A stretch of DNA of 6,468 nt from Pseudomonadota bacterium. GTDB taxonomy: Bacteria > Pseudomonadota > Gammaproteobacteria > Acidiferrobacterales > UBA6901. Below are positions 5,487 through 6,468 of this stretch, piece after piece; position 1 is the first letter of the stretch, and each line of letters begins with the position of its first letter. The position numbers and the translations under genes are program-made. The stretch covers positions 1 to 6,468 of the forward strand of contig JAJXUF010000167.1 of assembly GCA_021783175.1 (NCBI GenBank), in the 5' to 3' direction. The notes beneath the pieces are model-generated. The model saw only the letters and a program-made list of their open reading frames with translations. It did no database searches and was not told where the DNA came from.

Positions 5487-6468
5487 ATGACCGTCATCGC
5501 CGTTGCTAACCAGAAGGGAGGCTGCGGAAAAACCACGACGGCAATCAATCTCGCCGCTTGCTTAGGCAAAAAAGAGCAGCGCGTGCTGCTCATCGATGCC
5601 GATCCTCAGGGGCACGTCTGTCTTGGACTGGGAATGCGCTGCGAGGAAATTCCCGGCCTGTACGAGGTATTTGCCGGGCGGGCATCCCTCGGAGAGGTGA
5701 TCCTGCCCGAGGCCATACTCGGCGTCGATGTTGTGCCTGCGACCATCTCACTCGCGGCTGCCGAGCACAGTCTCGTGGACAACAGCGAGCGCGAACGTCA
5801 GCTCACGATGCATCTTGCTCAGCTGCGCTATCGCTACAACTACGTAATTATCGACTGCCCGCCCACCCTTGGCTTTCTTTCTATCAATGCTCTACGTGCC
5901 GCCGACCAGGTGCTGATTCCGATGGAAATGAGCCTGTTTGCGGTCGACGGCATCGAGCGCCTGCGGGAGACGATCTCACTGCTTCGATCCAAGTATGATC
6001 TGGACATTCCAATTCGCATCTTGCCTACCCTTGTGGACGACCGCACGCGTCTGTCGCGCAAGCTGTTGCGCCAAATCTGGGAGCGATTTGCCGATGAAGT
6101 AGCGCCGATCATGGTGCATTATACGGTGCGCCTCAAGGAGGCGGTTTGCGACGGCCGTCCGATCATCGATTTTGATCCCAGCTGCACCGCAGCACTCGAG
6201 TACAACCGCCTTGCAGATGAAGTGATAAAAGGCCTGGCGGAACGCCGGCGCGACAACCTGCACCGCAGTATCGAGGCCACACCTGCCGCAGCAAATGCGG
6301 CCCAGCCGCTGGCTTCGACAACGACTGTGGCGCGGTCGATGCATCGCTGCCAGCCGCAGCGCGTCGTGCTGCGCTTCCCGGGATTTGCCTCGAAAAGCGT
6401 TCAGGTCGCCGGCGACTTCAATGACTGGGTTCCGGACCAGGGCGTGGAAACAAAAATAATCGGCGACA
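5487..6468 (+). CDS. ParA/MinD-type ATPase fused to a CBM48/AMPK-like glycogen-binding domain (3' end cut)
   Basis: 327 codons are visible and the frame is still open at the window edge. The ATPase domain (about 1-255) has the deviant Walker A KGGCGKTT (10-17, signature K10 and P-loop K15), Walker A' [10 protein letters not shown] (33-42) and Walker B YVIIDCPP (119-126). This is the ParA type that dimerises as an ATP sandwich on DNA or membrane. No N-terminal HTH is present, as in small chromosomal or type Ib ParA proteins, and no obvious MinD membrane-targeting helix was seen. A linker rich in Ala, Ser and Thr (about 262-290) leads to [22 protein letters not shown] (about 293-314), a close match to the start of the CBM48/AMPK glycogen-binding E-set fold. 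The conserved V-x-G-x-F-N-x-W core is intact. ParA proteins position cargo such as chromosomes, plasmids, carboxysomes or chemoreceptors; CBM48 binds alpha-glucans. Cargo is therefore plausibly glycogen or a glucan enzyme, which is inference. It probably forms an operon with the upstream merR gene. Confidence 0.85.
   Translation, partial: MTVIAVANQKGGCGKTTTAINLAACLGKKEQRVLLIDADPQGHVCLGLGMRCEEIPGLYEVFAGRASLGEVILPEAILGVDVVPATISLAAAEHSLVDNSERERQLTMHLAQLRYRYNYVIIDCPPTLGFLSINALRAADQVLIPMEMSLFAVDGIERLRETISLLRSKYDLDIPIRILPTLVDDRTRLSRKLLRQIWERFADEVAPIMVHYTVRLKEAVCDGRPIIDFDPSCTAALEYNRLADEVIKGLAERRRDNLHRSIEATPAAANAAQPLASTTTVARSMHRCQPQRVVLRFPGFASKSVQVAGDFNDWVPDQGVETKIIGD

Noticed and set aside
5558..5998. 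146-codon + strand frame inside the parA gene
   Set aside because: It runs in another frame through the Walker motifs of the ATPase and is an Arg/Ala-rich shadow.

Overview
The window looks like chromosomal DNA of a gammaproteobacterium, moderately GC-rich. The best taxonomic clue is a full-length FimX-type protein (692 aa, REC-PAS-GGDEF-EAL with all signature motifs degenerate). FimX is known from Pseudomonas and Xanthomonas, where it is a c-di-GMP receptor acting on type IV pili. No rRNA, tRNA, CRISPR array, IS element or integrase was seen.

Layout: (1) bases 1-65 hold the likely 3' end of a + strand gene. (2) 172-1305 (+) encodes a seven-bladed WD40-like beta-propeller with a hydrophobic N-terminus, starting at TTG behind a perfect AAGGAGG. 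(3) 1306-1741 is a 436-bp gap with no convincing gene but many nested inverted repeats, including a possible 163-nt folded element closed by a 9-bp stem. (4) 1742-3820 (+) is fimX-like. (5) 3854-4525 (-) is a Nu-class (YfcG/YghU-like) glutathione S-transferase, convergent with fimX. (6) 4526-4891 is a divergent intergenic region with a cluster of palindromes and promoter-like sequences. (7) 4892-5419 (+) is a MerR-type DNA-binding protein with a very basic C-terminal tail. (8) 5487 to the window end (+) is a ParA/MinD-type ATPase that runs into an AMPK/CBM48-like glycogen-binding domain, cut by the window edge.

How the genes may work together: merR and parA look like one operon (67-bp gap, bridged by a possible 21-codon ORF). 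No parB is visible, so the MerR-like protein is a candidate DNA-binding partner of the ATPase. ParA proteins position cargo and CBM48 domains bind alpha-glucans, so this fusion is the most interesting object here: it suggests an ATPase that positions, or responds to, glycogen or a similar polysaccharide. FimX also acts at a defined cell location, the pole, but nothing in the sequence directly links fimX to the merR-parA pair. The GST looks like an unrelated housekeeping or stress gene.
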